A DNA stretch of 64,000 bases from Guyanagaster necrorhizus (GCF_019112545.1 NW_025064893.1:62001-126000); one strand, 5' to 3'; shown: positions 22,395 to 35,928, counted from the first letter of the stretch. The notes: generated by a model not told the origin, from the letters alone. A program made the numbers and translations.

Positions 22395-24038
22395 TTAATC
22401 ATTACGTTCCGAGCCACTACCCGCGTCGGATGAGCTCCACTCACTTTCTGGGGGATCCAGTCCATCCTTATCACACTTTACAACCAGTCCATCCTCCAAC
22501 AACGCTCTCCAAAGTTCTCCCGTTTCCTCATCATCAAAGGTCTCCAATGGCGAATCTAAACGTATTTCTTGGAGGATGCTGCAGGTGCGGCCCTCGCTCG
22601 GCCCTTCAACGGTAGATGGACGTCGGCGAGACTCCACCATCTTCACGAAGCCGGTGTTCAGGCTTCTAAACTGTGAAGAGCGCAGGTCTAACGAAGTGAG
22701 CTTCGGCAGGAGTAGGGGGACGTCGGGATCGGAAAGAACAATAAGTCTGGCGAGAAAGGCGTTAGAGAGGGGATCGACGCGGACTCGAAGGTCTGTAACA
22801 TTCGGTGTGGACAGCAGGAAGCGTGCGAAGGACACAGGACTTCCCCCCGTGCTGCGAAGATTGGCACATACTTCAAGTGTGGTAGCCGTACAAAGATTGG
22901 ACATGTCCGCCAGAGGAAATACGGCGCGTAGGCCCTGGTCCCTGCATTCAATTTTCAGAGAGACCAGGGAAGGAAGGCGAAGGGAAGCATAGATCTGAGC
23001 AAGGGCCCCCTCCGTCACGGTGAAAGAGTTCTCGCAGAGTGATAAATGACGAAGGCTGGGGAGGGTGATAATGTCAACCGGATGCGAGGCGAATTCATTT
23101 TCGTGACATACGAGATACAGACGAGTGAGCGAGGATGATTGTGCTAACATCCGGAGCACATCGAAATGCTCTGCGTTATTAGCCTCGAAACCGTGGTATT
23201 CTATTAGATTGTGAAAGGGTACGTCGAACGGTCCAATGGATTTTGTGACATGGAGGTATTTCAGCGAAGGAAGCGCGGCAAAAGCATCGATTCGGATAAG
23301 CATCCCCCTCGGTTTCTCGGCGCGGGGGTTGACCTGCAAGGCGAGGTGCGTGACGCGGCCGAAAGACCCGCTATACGGGGTCAAAGTGTGGAAAAAGGTG
23401 TGTGAAACATTCAGCATTAGAGTTGTGCACTGAGAAATAAACTTTGGAATGATCAATGGGAGTAACGCATGATCATCGTAGGGATTCGATATCGAAAGAC
23501 TGATCTCATGCCCCTTAAGTCTCTGGAGCTGAAGCTCGAGAAGGTATTCGCCATTCCCCAACTCTGCGCCATCACCAAGAATCAGGTTAACACACGACCA
23601 TAGCCGTGCTGTGTTTATCGCCACCGCTCTCCATTGATGGCAAACATAGGATACTGTCCATGGAGCATCGTCTATTACCAGAGAGTCGTAGTCATACCTA
23701 TCCCATGAATCAAACAGCTTGGCAGGATTTCGAACGCAATGACCAAAAATTACAGTCAAGATATCATCGGGAAGGCGACGAATTGGATGTAGGCCAATTT
23801 TGATGATGTCAATCTCGCAGGAAATGGCATCACGCGCACGTAAATGGGCTTCGAGCTCCATTCGTAGCCGGGCAATTTTCTCGTCGATGTATGACAAGGA
23901 TTCGAGACGACGCGCAAGCTCATCACGTAGAATATTCTCTTGCGCGTTTGATGGTGGCTCATTGTTTTCGTACAAGCTTTTAAGTGATCCTGCTAGTATG
24001 AAATCATCGGCGCCAGAAAGGAGATCAGAAGGAGACAT
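22395..24038 (-). CDS. F-box-like protein with N-terminal coiled coil and leucine-rich repeats
   Basis: An intact single-exon gene of 547 aa, start ATG at 24038. Residues about 35-75 form a heptad-rich helix (LARRLESLSYIDEKIARLRM). An F-box-like motif follows at about 84-110 (HPIRRLPDDILTVIFGHCV). Then comes the motif common in basidiomycete F-box proteins, PWTVSYVCHQWRAVAINTAR and LWSCVNL at about 125-153. The rest is leucine-rich-repeat-like (LPSLRHLSLCENSF, LPKLTSLDLRSSQF), with an acidic/serine tail. F-box proteins couple substrates to SCF ubiquitin ligases through Skp1; the substrate is unknown. Four other F-box loci in this window are broken. No promoter element is obvious in the region above 24038. 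Confidence 0.85.
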   Translation of the reverse strand: MSPSDLLSGADDFILAGSLKSLYENNEPPSNAQENILRDELARRLESLSYIDEKIARLRMELEAHLRARDAISCEIDIIKIGLHPIRRLPDDILTVIFGHCVRNPAKLFDSWDRYDYDSLVIDDAPWTVSYVCHQWRAVAINTARLWSCVNLILGDGAELGNGEYLLELQLQRLKGHEISLSISNPYDDHALLPLIIPKFISQCTTLMLNVSHTFFHTLTPYSGSFGRVTHLALQVNPRAEKPRGMLIRIDAFAALPSLKYLHVTKSIGPFDVPFHNLIEYHGFEANNAEHFDVLRMLAQSSSLTRLYLVCHENEFASHPVDIITLPSLRHLSLCENSFTVTEGALAQIYASLRLPSLVSLKIECRDQGLRAVFPLADMSNLCTATTLEVCANLRSTGGSPVSFARFLLSTPNVTDLRVRVDPLSNAFLARLIVLSDPDVPLLLPKLTSLDLRSSQFRSLNTGFVKMVESRRRPSTVEGPSEGRTCSILQEIRLDSPLETFDDEETGELWRALLEDGLVVKCDKDGLDPPESEWSSSDAGSGSERND

Positions 24039-27000
24039 GGACCTTTTTAGTCAGAAAAGAGCTCAGTATATTTTTTTCTCCCTTGAGCATGATAGAGTGA
24101 TGCACTAACCTTCCGAGTGCTACTGTTTATAGCTTCAAGGTGAGGACTCGATCAGCAAATACAATCTGATTGACCTATGAATATTCCGGCAAACATTAGG
24201 ACCGCACAATGGGTGAATATGAGCACACTGACCGAGATAACTTGATATCTAAAGTGAAAAGGAATGATAATGAGACTGCGAGGGGAGTGTGACCACAGTG
24301 GATGCAAGGGGAACTCGTCCTCGACGTGGACGATCGGACTGGGACGTGGGCGTTCGGACCGAGACGTCTCAGGCAAACATAGACAATCTCAATTGAAAAT
24401 ACTTTCTCATTTGAAATTCAAGCGTTCAGCGCTCAGCAGCAACCTGCTCCACTTTCTGTATTCTCGATGGATTCAAGGAGAAAACATGCTGCATGTTATT
24501 TAGAAGGAATCATGGATACCTCTCTCTAGTGCGATCCCCCTGCATTTCTAGTACAGTATTCTTGATTGATTTCTTTTTTTTTCAGGCTGCCCTGTAGTCT
24601 GTGGACTGGTATTTCTTTAGGGTATGATTACGGAGTACATTCGAACGTCTTGTGCTCGGGAATAGTCTATGCCTTGGGCCTGTCCAGAGAAGGGAATACC
24701 CCCAGCTTATCTTCGCGTCACTGCCGACCTGCCCGTCTCCACCGTATCCTTGGTTCTGAGCCTCTCAAAACGCACAACATTGACCGGTCTGCCGGCGGAA
24801 TAACTTTTGAATCAGATTCATACGATCCTCGGCCCGCTAGAGTGCGCTTCTCAATTCTGTAACAAGCCAGCGCTCAGTGATTCCTTGCCATTTGGTGTCT
24901 CGGTGAGACTTGGAGTCGGTGGACATGATTTTATCTCAGAGTTGAATATCATGCCCACGACTCTATAGGGTTGTGGTTGTGCACGCGCGGGATGGTCTGT
25001 TTACCCCGCGGTATCAACGAAAAGACCTCAAGGTGCGCCTACGACCAACCGCAACCTTTCGTTAGCCTGATTTACTAACATATATCGCCTAGCGCTGATG
25101 TTAACATATCACCTGGACTCCTACGAGTCTTGACAGGCTCTGTATCAGTACTTTCATTGCAATATGTATGTTGCAAGTGGAGCTGCTGCAAATTAGTGGT
25201 GTATTTATGTTAAGGTATAACCTCCGCGAACATCTATACCGACTTGCTAGGATATGGTATCAGTCAGGCATGTTGAACTTATTTTCGTGTATCATACACT
25301 AATGGCTCTCCAATTACGGTGTCCCATCCGTACGTCGTCCGCGGCTATCGGTGAAAGGGTCATCAGCTTGGCCATCTTTTTATGTCACGACGTGGTCATG
25401 GACGCCGTTGACCATCTGTGCAGCCCCAAGAATTGCGGCGTATCCAGGGCGCTTGGAAAGCGACTTTCCCAGTCTGTCGGTTGTTGTAGCAACACGACAG
25501 CCGTACCTGAGGACTTCCCGTTCGTCGGAGAGTCCTATATTAGACACGCATGTTACCATCGCTTCAGCTAGATGTCAAGGTGCATATACATCATTGCAGT
25601 TTGTTCGTTCCTTTCTGATTCATCATTGAATGTTAGACTTCGATTATCATCGAGAGACTGACAGCCGGATGCAGAAGCGCGTGCTTTGCATGATTGACAG
25701 CAATGCCGCTCGACCCCGCGGGTATGTTTGTCGCCTTTGAATCGTTTCGCCTTCTGATATTGATACGATTGTTGTGTGGGATGCAGTTACTGACAGGGCA
25801 TGTCGACCCTTCGAATCTTTCTCTGCTGGATCAAGGTCTAGTGTATGTTCGGTGCCTCAACATCTTCCGATGCTTGCTCTTTTATTTGCGTTAGCCTTTA
25901 GGGTGAGCATTTTCCATCACAGTTATCGCCTTCTGTTAGCAATATTTACGGGTGTATGTTTCGCAGCTGTTGGGCTGGGCTTGAAGATCGCACAATGAAT
26001 GTTTTTCACTGTCCGCACAGTGGCTGTATGTAACTGGGTTGGTTTATATCTTTATGTATACACTGATACGTTCCTGATGCAAGCTTCAGAACTCGCGGTA
26101 GTGGAGTTCAGTGGGGTATCAATCAGTAATCGATTGTCAGTCCTGAGAGCATTAATAATCCTCACATCGACTGGCTTCGGTTATGATGGGAGCTTCGCAT
26201 GGAACTTTGATACATCGATGGGAAATGCGAGCCATACTCTGCTAAATTGACACCATCTTGCCCACAACCAAATATCGTAACGGACGTCTCCTCTCTGCTA
26301 GAAAAACCTCAGTGACCCCACTGTGTCGGGAGACGCCCGGCTATCAAGACTCTGGGATGGCGCCGCTACCGAGGCTAGAGATCCCACCATTGGAACAGGA
26401 CGCGGCCTAAATGTCGCGCCAGAGGATGAAATTTCCAACCCAGTGGTCCGGAATGTCGGCCCGGTATACCTACCGGCAAAGGTTTTTTTATTCCCTTTGC
26501 CGACGACATTGAAAGCGCTGCGCATTGCGCAACACGCGGACGCTTCTCTCTTCTGACACCGGTTACAATGCCCAATATATTGCATCGCAAGCACGTAATG
26601 CATTCAGCGCATCCGCCTTTCTATAGTTAACAAACAATGATAACATGCCTCGCGATACCCCTGGGTTCTCTGTATTTTCGGTACGCTTTATTTATAGCTT
26701 CACTAAGAAGGCTCACTTCACCTCCTCAATTTAGTTAATCGTTTTCCAAATTCTTAGTGACCTACACAATGAGCTTTCACCTACTGCGCCTTTGCTTATT
26801 ATAGCAGGCTATCATTGCAAAGACCTACACGATGAAACTTTAGGCAATTCCTTCGTAAAATTCGCCAGCCCACTAATTTCTTGTCCTTCAGAGTTTGAGT
26901 TCTTAAAAGATTGTTCGGCAATATCGAGTAAGTGACTGGTGGCTGTCCAAGCTTCTAAACCCTCAGAAATGTAACCAACAGCAACGGCCGAGCTCTTTTA

Positions 27001-30000
27001 ATATCTCTGCCTTTCCATTGCCACAGAGTACAGATCGCCGTCGCAAATTATTTTGTTCCTTGTTTTCTTTTAGAGCACACTTGCGCCAAAGCGCGGCATA
27101 TCTTAGAACATGTTAGCGGTTTTTCGACTCTACAGGTTGCTCATCTAAGGTACCCGGATCGAGAAGTTAGCCCTTCCCGTTCATCACCTACGTGCTCGGA
27201 GATTAACTGGGATCTTTATATGCCAGTTCTTTCATTAAGACTTTATTTGAACATGTTGCTAATAGTGATATTCATCTAAACGTCTGGAATCGACGTCGTC
27301 CACCTCGCATAGACCTAGAGGTATGTTGCTGGTTACTGCCTGCAACTTATTCCTCATCCTATCCTTCTTTTTCCGACCTTGTCTGAAATATCACAGACAT
27401 ACTGAATCAATCCTTCTAGCCATTTTTGCATCGGCCGGAGCTACTAATACCATGGTGGTGATGGGGGGAAGAAGCAACTGCTGCGTCCCCGTCAATGATT
27501 GGTGGACCAAACTCCTACTAAAACTCAGGCTTGCCAAAAACTGACACTCCTCATGTGCTACAGACATCGCTAAGAGGCTACACGCCTGATAGGTGCTTTG
27601 AATAGAACAATCTTCCCACCCGCCGTGTCGTCACGACGTCACCTGTGAAAGGTACGCGCCACGTAATTTACAATCATGAAAAAGTTGTCCATTTGGTCGC
27701 TTTTCAGACCCGGTCGGCCTTCTCTGTCTTGGAAAGGATAGGATCTCTGAGCTGAAGATAGAAAATCGTCTCACGATTGTGTTCCAACTCGAGATGCCAC
27801 GCCGCTGCTAAACACACATTCAATCTGTCCTTCATTTCCGTTAGGTTCTAATAGCGATCAACTTACACTGAATGATACTTATTCTTGCAAGCTTTGCATC
27901 ACAGGATTTCATTGCATATCAGGTCCCGCAACCATCTCGGAAGATTGGCTCTTCGGACGTCGGGAGCTCACTCATTGAAAGTTCCAGATGGTAAGACGGA
28001 TGCACTTTAGCAGCAGTTCGCTACCTCTCTCTCAGTAGTTCAGGCAGCGCTACCGAGGGATATGTGCACCTGGGCTGACGTCCCCTGGTTACCTCTAGTA
28101 CATGATCTACATGGAACAATAAGGTGACAAGAGTTTCGCACATCCATAAGCCCTGAATAAGCGTTACCCTCTCGTACTCTGCTAACTCGTTCCAGGAATG
28201 ACCCAATATAGGGAGGTCCCCCATATCTTCTGACTTCACCGGCAGCCGTTTTCAATCTTCTCGGTGTTTTGCATCCAGGAACAAACGATGTGAACCAAAC
28301 CCCCTGACATCTACTAGCTTCGGGAGAAGGCCGAGACTCTAACTTGTATACAATGCACTTTCCTTCAGTTAGGCGGGCACATCTCACGAGTGACATTCTT
28401 ATGATGGTCTCAGGCTGTCGAAATCTTATTCATGTTCTGTGATGAATTGTCTTGATTCTCTCAGCTTATACTGAGCGTCAACCCCGAGGACATCCCCTTC
28501 AGTACCGAGTAAATAGGTCTGGGCCGTCAAACGGCCTGCTTCTTTGCCGTCCCTACTAGGAATATGCTCAAGACAAGACCTCGCGGTCCTAGCAGACTTC
28601 GGGATGTGCCCTCCGATGCTTTGTTGCTTTCCACTTATCTCCTGTGACACTCATGAAATTACCATAATCCCGTGTCGGCTATTTTGACATCGTTAGAACC
28701 TAATTTCTTGGGCGGAGTTCTGTTTATGTTGTTTGAATTGCGTCTTGATTATCAACGGAGGATGCACGCCGTTCTGAGCCCCCCGGGTGAACAGGATGCC
28801 CCTGCGGGAGGCAAGGAACAATGAAAATTTCTCTCGTTGTCTTATCTCGGCGCCCTATCTCAATGATCTTCCATTGTTACTAGATGATCCCTGGGATTTG
28901 ATGTCTCTGGTCCAGACGCTGTTTATTGAGATTTATTTGAGTGACTCGGGATCTACCCTGATCCTAGACGGCTGATATTGCCTAGGATGCCGATGTAGTA
29001 TATACCTGAGGATTCGGCCAGTACGATTAAGGAACATGATTACTGTTATAGTCCACAACGACGCCCCGATGCTCGGAAGAATCCTATCTCTCAGCATCGT
29101 CTCCCCTTCATACACATACTTTTTCGCAATGTGCTCGTCCCGCCACCCCATACTCGCACGGGGCGTGGGTTCCGTCATTCCCACTTCAATTTTTTTTTTC
29201 TTGACAGGACTAAAGAAGACGCCGGCCGGTGGCTGGACATTGGAAAAAAAAACCTTCAAACCTACGTGAAAGACTTTGCGGGCGTAAGGAGATCGGATGC
29301 CGTTAAGAACAAGCGAATATCGTCGAATCAAGGAACGAGACTATGTTTGTTACTTATAAACGATCGATCGAGTTAATTCTTCAATACTTGCACCGAAAAG
29401 AAAGGCACGGAGAGGTATGTATATGAGGACCTGACTGGATATCATTAAACTCGAAATGAGGAAGACGTCTTGTTAAAATATTAAATCTGGGTCGCCGATC
29501 TGTGCTGAATTTGACGAGAATATACCCTTACTGTGCAGGCCAGCCTCCAGTCCTCGGATATCCCCTCGCAAAGTTGATCGTAATCTTCGCGGGGATTGCC
29601 TTTGCCCGGAAAGCAACACACGGGCTTAAAGCTAGTTTTCTGGACCCTCTGATCATCATACGCCAGAAAGTCTGGTAAACCAGGGTGGGTGCGATGGGGA
29701 ATGCTGAATGGAATACAAATATTGCGTAGATTTGATCGCAGTAGGGACAACGTGACGGGATGAGGGGATAAGCGGGTATTGCCCGGACCATTTGATCCAT
29801 CAGCCGTAACTAAAGCTTCCGCAAAGGACCGTTTGAACCCTCTCGAAATGCCGAACTCTGGGAACTGAAGTCGAAGTCAATTGAAAGGATTGCTGGTTAG
29901 AACATTCGGCTCCGACCTAATAAGTCACGATGACGATGGGCGATCAGCGTGCGGCGATCAAGGGACAATTCAGAAAAGTGTTCCTTGTCCCTCAGCACGG

Positions 30001-30913
30001 GCGAAGCGTCGGACGACGCTGCCTTCTTATCGACGCAAAGTGTCATAGAGCAGACGTATGAGAGAGGATGCCATGAGCCACGAGAATGGTCGAGAAGAGC
30101 CACAGGTACGAGGATCCGAGGCAGGTAGGATAAATAGGACACAGTGATATCAGTCATGCATTTTCACGGTGTGAAAGTTCCGGTTGCCAGATGCTAGTTC
30201 TATCAGAGTGTTTACATCAGAGCAGCTCAAGCAATTCCCGTGGGAGAAAGAGTTGAGGGAGAGAGAAAAAAATCAGAAAAGTTGAGTACGCCACACTAAA
30301 AACCGACGTTAAGTAAATTGAAGGCAAAAGTCAAAAGATAAAAACATACGAACGGAGAACTTGGCTGCCGTCACGTTCCTTGATAGGCGCCGCTCGCGTT
30401 TCACTCACGTGGAGCCCATTAAGTGTCGGGCCGGCGGCAACCGGAGATATTAGCGGGGCCTAGAATAGTAGACTCTTCCTTTTCAGGATAAGGTTTGACG
30501 CGAATTTACGGCAGGCTCTCGTGTTTTCTCAAATCGAGTACGCCTTGCCGACATATTTCCGGTTTCTCTTTCAAAGGGACGGGCGTATTTCTTGGCAGTG
30601 ACAGCCACTGAGGATCCGTCAATCCTCTTTCTAAGCCCATTTCATTTTTCCCCCACTCGAAATCGGGTTAGTACAAAAGATTGGGAATCCGATATGTTCT
30701 CTTCTCTTTGGCAAGCCATCTAATGGCACAATCATATGTATTGATCTTCTGATCTTCCAGTGAGAAGTTCATTTTTTTTCGTTCCTTATCCACCGTGGGC
30801 ACTGACGCTACCCTTGTGGTGTGTAATCGCGTGGCTTTGAGCCTCATTACAGGCTTTCACTTTCACCTTGTGCGTAATCCATTTCAGCCTTTCCAATCTC
30901 CATCCCATCGTCG
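24039..30913. other. 6.9-kb stretch without a supportable gene
   Basis: Both strands carry only short ORFs (about 105 codons at most). Candidate pieces were examined: 25254-26250 (+) holds hydrophobic segments (LPMLALLFALAF at about 25855) that might come from a decayed membrane protein. The segments at 26298-26603, 28021-28650, 29131-29376 and 29897-30157 show no motif. CpG is normal, so this is not transposon debris of the kind seen at 1-22 kb. A small multi-exon gene could be missed by eye. Confidence 0.4.
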
Positions 30914-33900
30914 ATGGTCGCGAGCTCGACAGGCGACCTCTACTCTCCCTTTCAGCCAGGCATGGCCAACGAAGACGGTCCCCAGTCGAGCTCTGATGGG
31001 TCAGGCCTCCATTCTCCAGTTTTCGGAGCTCACTATCCCCCTGCGAACGGTGACAATTGTAAGTTGTTGCCATCGTACTCTTTCCTTCCCTCGTAAATCC
31101 TGTTCTCATCTGCTTCCGTAAATAAAGTCCGGTATCAGCAGGATCAACTTCATATTCAGCAAGGAGTTCACGCCGCCCAATTTGAATACTTGCCGACGCT
31201 AGTGCAACAACCTCCGTTAATTGACGCTGCACTAGAAATCCCGAGCCCCGCGTCTGACGACCTTGCATTTCATGGCGGCTTCTCCGCCTCACCGCGCACA
31301 CACCTTCGAGGCGATTACCACGTTCCGCCTGCACGACTTCCGCCCACCCTCAGTGGCTCTGCTGCCGACTATAGATATCAAGGCTCTTCTGAACGACGGT
31401 TGCCTGGTGGGACCCATGACTCAACTTATCACCGTGTTAGCGGAGGTATTCCTTCTGTCTCCATCGATGACGATCACCGACGCCCCCCGATTTCGCCAAC
31501 GGAACGTGTAGAAGTTTCTCCAACAACCAACACTACTAATCCTGTCCGGGAGCCTCGGAGGGAAATCTCTACCGTTGTCATAGCTTGTCGCCAGTGGTAA
31601 GTATTCGACCTTCCCTTGCATCTTCCAACTTTCATTTAGCCATTTTGCGCAATGTTGACCCTCTCTATCTTTCTTTTCCACTAGCCGGGGCCGCAAAATA
31701 CGATGCGACTCTACAAGACCCGTTTGCAACAACTGCGTCCGGCGGTCAAATGTCTGCGAGTATGACGCAGTCCCAAAACGTAGAGGACCTGATAAGCGTC
31801 CAGGGACTCGTCAAAGATCCTGCAAAAAGAGACCAACAGACGGCTCAGTTCCTCCTCCTCCGAAACGAAAACGTACTACTGCCCCGAATCGACCAGAAGT
31901 GGCATCCCCGATTGAAGAAATTATGGGTGGTGGTTCTCTGAAGCAATCACCGGCAGCAAGACCTGCTGAACGTCAGCAGGGCCAGCCGCTAAGCCCCTCG
32001 ACACAAACATCTTCCCCGATAGACGCTCGCGTCCCAGGAGATCAGTCGATTTTGACCAAGGTAATTAGCAGTATTAATATTTTCCCTTGATTAGCGACTG
32101 ACGCTATACATTTAGTCTGAGCATTCGCCTAATTCCCGTCGATACTATCCGCAAGATCCTGCCTCGTATCCCAAGCCCTCATTCCCAAGACCACTCGATT
32201 TGAACGCCCTGCACTCACCCACTCGGGAGCACCAGAAATTTCTTTCGCCTGCTTCGCCTGCCATTGAGTCGGATCGACGGTTGTGGTGGGATAACTTTTT
32301 AAAGACTTACCCGTAAGCCTCGACCCTCTAGTGTTATCCGCGTTAGTCACAGACTGCATTCCAGACTACGAGATGTCGCTGATGACCTGACATATCTGTA
32401 AGCACAGCCACGTCCCTGATGATTTCATTCATGCCTGACACGGGGTATAGGTTCACCGATGCAGGATACTGGCTGTCCTTCCTCAACATAAAGTTTTTCA
32501 TGGACACCTTACTCAATGCACAAGAACGTATACGGATTCAACCCGCCTTTGTCCTATCTGCCCTAGCTATGTCTACTCTGATGAAGTCCTCCGAGACGGA
32601 GTACGCAGTTCAAGGCCGAACTCGTGCCCTCTACCTCCGAAGTATGGCGCAGAACGCTCTGGAGGCCGCATGGGAGTCGGAATGGATTGATGCCGCCTTG
32701 GCTGAAGCTGCGCTTGTATGTCTTGTGTTTCATTACCCGTGTCTGTGCCGGCCAACTTACTCGTTTTAGATCCTGGCACTCTTCGAGACCTCCGTTCACC
32801 CCGAATATAGCCCGACACGCGTCGAAAGCGCGCTTATCTTTTTGGATAACATCGTTCGTCGTCTTTCACTGACATCTATCGATTCAAATGACCCGGATGT
32901 ATCCTTTTTTCCGCCACGGGGCGTCCCCGTCGTGCTCATACCGGGTCTCGATGCCTTCTCACGCTCGCCGCACGAGCGTACATGCTCATGCATACCCGCC
33001 GATGCTTCTCATCCGCCAGATCCTTTCAATACCTGGTCCTACCCCCTACCTTGGGACTCTTCATGGTCACCTAACGAAATCCGCGACGAGGAATGCCGTA
33101 GGGTCTGCTGGAGTGCTCTCGGTCTCATCGCCAACTACACTCTTCAATGTGCTGCGTTCGATCGTGACCCCCCGAAGCTTTTTTTGAGCAGCCCTTCCAA
33201 CGTATGTGTTCTCCCGCGACCCTATACGGAGGATTCCCTGATTAGTTCTCCATCCAGTATGCACTATTATTCCCGGGCGAAGCTGTCGATCGTACATCTC
33301 CCCCTTATCGATCAGCGGATTCACAGTCACAGAAAGAGAGCGTTTGGGCGCTCTATTGCCGGAGTATGCTTCTTTGGTGCTTCTGCGATCAACTACGGCG
33401 TGAGCCGTACGTGGAGGAAGACAAGGCCGAGTATGCACATGAAGCTTGGAACGAGACCCAGTCTATCCAGGATTCGTTAGATTTGCATGTCTGCAACCTC
33501 GATACCGCCGTCATGTACATGTGTCGGGAGTATATCTACAAGTGGATATCATCCTTTTCTTCGCCAAAATATGCTCGGCTAACGTATTTCCCTCAGCTCT
33601 CGAATGGCAATTACACAGGCGTTGCGTAGGTTGGTCCCTTCATCCTCGAATGTGTGCGTGATCTATTCCTTCTATGAACTCATTCGTCTTCTACTTTAGC
33701 TTACACGGATTAAGTAGTGGAGGCCCTGTGTTCACCCGAAAGCAGGCCGATGAGTGGAGTGAGCATCATCTTCCCCACTCTTAGAGTCCGTCTTTCTCAT
33801 CCTTATATAGTTTATTATCAAGAGCAGATTGTCAAGCGCGTGACCATGTCTATCCAACGTATGAGTGGTGCCCAAGGACATCAATTGACGCGTCGTCCCT

Positions 33901-34272
33901 TTCAAGTAACTTGGTTTTCGAATCAACTTGCACTGTAATTTCTTATCCAATAAGTCATACGCAGCTCTGACTCATATAATAATATAGCTGTCTTCGCCTC
34001 TGGACTAACGATAGGTCCCTATATGGTGCTCTCGAATTAGCCAAAGCCATCATCATTCCCCTCGATATTGTCAATTCGATATGGCCTTGCCCGCGTAGGT
34101 GGCGTAACCCTGTTACCACTAGGCACCAAATTTACCCTTCTCCCCTTCTCTAGAGCATCAGCATCAGTGTGATGACCTAAGGAAGCACCTCATTGAAGCC
34201 TGCTCGTCTGTGGGCATGGGCCTTCCTTCCCTTACAAACCGGTCGCTTCCGCCTCTTATGAAGACACATTGA
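30914..34272 (+). CDS. Zn2Cys6 fungal-specific transcription factor, 13 exons
   Basis: Exons, all GT-AG and phase-consistent: 30914-31058, 31128-31596, 31685-32060, 32116-32312, 32365-32397, 32451-32715, 32770-33201, 33258-33541, 33597-33629, 33700-33758, 33811-33934, 33988-34094 and 34154-34272, giving 880 aa. The zinc cluster (CRQC-RGRKIRC, PVCNNC, NVCEY) begins at about residue 203, and intron 2 splits its second cysteine codon. A basic, proline-rich linker follows (PPPPKRKR). The middle and C-terminal parts resemble the fungal_trans regulatory domain (DAGYWLSFLN, RRVCWSALGLIANYTLQCAA, SVWALYCRSMLLWCFCDQLR). It is a nuclear DNA-binding regulator; its targets cannot be told from sequence. 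No neighbouring enzyme cluster is evident. Antisense ORFs over it are shadows. Confidence 0.88.
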
Positions 34273-35179
34273 TCGATTTCTCCGATAACATTCCTATCTG
34301 CTATTCCTGGTTTTCCGATCTTTGCTATCTGTTATCCGTTTTTCTTTGCTCTGTTTACTCGGTGTTTGTATTGACTTCGTTGCTTATCAGACTGTAGTTC
34401 CTAGCTTATATTGGTTTTCCCTCCGAGTCCAGAATATCCCCATGTAGCACCATTGAATATGCCCCGTCTATAATGTTTCCTTTAATTACCAGAATGACTC
34501 AACCGTCCTTTTGGTATGAATATAGCGATGTCACTTAAGTCGTATTCATCGATGGTTATCTTGAGATACTTTAAAAGGTCGGTCTTTGTAAGAATCACAG
34601 GCACCGATACAGTTGTTGACGGACCCTTTCTCTTTGTAGTCAAGAGGCGCAAGTAATGACGGTTGAAATAGAAGCCAGTTGTCAGATCAGGGTTCTAAAG
34701 AGCGGACCCGGTCTTACCTACGGGTAATTATATCATGTAGCCTTCTACATCGTAAATAGCCACCCGAATAAGTTAGTTTTTCTGTCTCTGTTACGGGATC
34801 ACCTAATCATTGATACTTTGGATGTGAGGTTCTATGTGTCGCCGATTGATGTGGATTGGAGAACCGATTCAAATTTCCTCAATTGTAGTTGTTCAATGGC
34901 GGTGCTGGACCTGACTCAAAACCTGATTGACACTACTTAGGCATCGTTCTTCATAATTTTGTGAAGACTCGACTACACTAAGGCTAGAAGAAATACAGAA
35001 ACGAATATTGTCTGCGATGATAAGACAATAGATATCCACATTGATTTGAATGTTCCTAGAATCCTCAGGCCCGGGGTCACCACGCACGGGAGAACGATGA
35101 CCTAAGCATCGAAATTTGGAAGCGCCCGTGTTTATGATGCGTATCGGACCAAAGGGATAAGTACGAAACCACCGTCATT
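34273..35179. other. Intergenic, no gene seen
   Basis: Probable 3' flank of the transcription factor, T-rich at 34320-34420. Only short, motif-free ORFs on both strands. Confidence 0.5.
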
Positions 35180-35261
35180 GGTCGTGTGGCGCAATGGTAA
35201 TGCGTCTGACTACAATTGGGTATTTATCAGGAATTTGCCGGTTCGACCCCTGCCGCGGTCA
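35180..35261 (+). tRNA. tRNA-Arg-like gene with anticodon ACA and short intron, possibly a pseudogene
   Basis: The fold is acceptor GGTCGTG (35180-35186) with CGCGGTC (35254-35260) and discriminator A; the A box TGGCGCAATGG; and the B box GGTTCGACCCC. The anticodon stem TCTGA/TCAGG encloses CTACAA plus about ten extra bases, as expected for an intron after position 37. The body is that of fungal tRNA-Arg(ACG), but the anticodon reads ACA. Both the anticodon (ACG to ACA) and the D arm (CGCG-like to TGCG) differ at CpG sites, and the T stem has one C-T mismatch. It may be decaying. Confidence 0.6.
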
Positions 35262-35928
35262 ATGCGCACGTTCGTCTTCTAGTTTTAGTACACTGACTAC
35301 GGTCACCATGAAACCTCAAGGACGAGTTACCATTTTTTTATCGACCCGTCCCCAAAGTGTTTTGATACAGTAATTTACCGTTACTTACCTATCAAGTGCA
35401 GGATCATATGACAGGCACGCAAAATGTAGACTCTTTTTTATGTGTATGTTTTTACGGATTTTCTTTATCTTGTGAGCTACCCTAATACCGAGCAATCGGA
35501 TTTGGACTTCGGGCTCCGGGCTTGTCACTCCACGAACCACGTCGCATCTTGCGACGTCCACTTTTACTATGATTGCGTCGGTCAATGGTCTGTAGCGGTC
35601 TGTAGCAGCGACTGTGCGATCCTCACTGCGCGACTACGTAGCAGCTATTCGCCGTTATTCTGATAAATTTCCGAAAGCTGTAACTTCCTTTATTAATCCC
35701 GTCCAACTGATATGCTGCCTCGATACTGTAAAATGCAGAACTTGCCTTCTTGACTCTTGAACTAGAGCAACCATTCCGACCATCATCTGGATTGTCTTGC
35801 TCCGCATGACGGCCACATGTGTGACGCGCTTATCTATCTTCGACCATACTGTTATCTAGCTTCTTTTTTTGATGGACTCTTCGATAAAGTCTTGCTTTTT
35901 CGTCTCTTTCAAACAGCGACGTGGGGCG
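35262..35928. other. Intergenic, upstream of the permease pseudogene
   Basis: A T-run at about 35282 could end the tRNA transcript. The remaining ORFs are short, and nothing else is recognisable. Confidence 0.5.

Noticed and set aside
25254..26250. Possible decayed membrane protein
   Set aside because: Hydrophobic pieces in several frames but no family motif; composition alone is not enough.
30786..31334. 182-codon minus-strand ORF
   Set aside because: Antisense to exons 1 and 2 of the transcription factor, whose splicing and zinc cluster are convincing.
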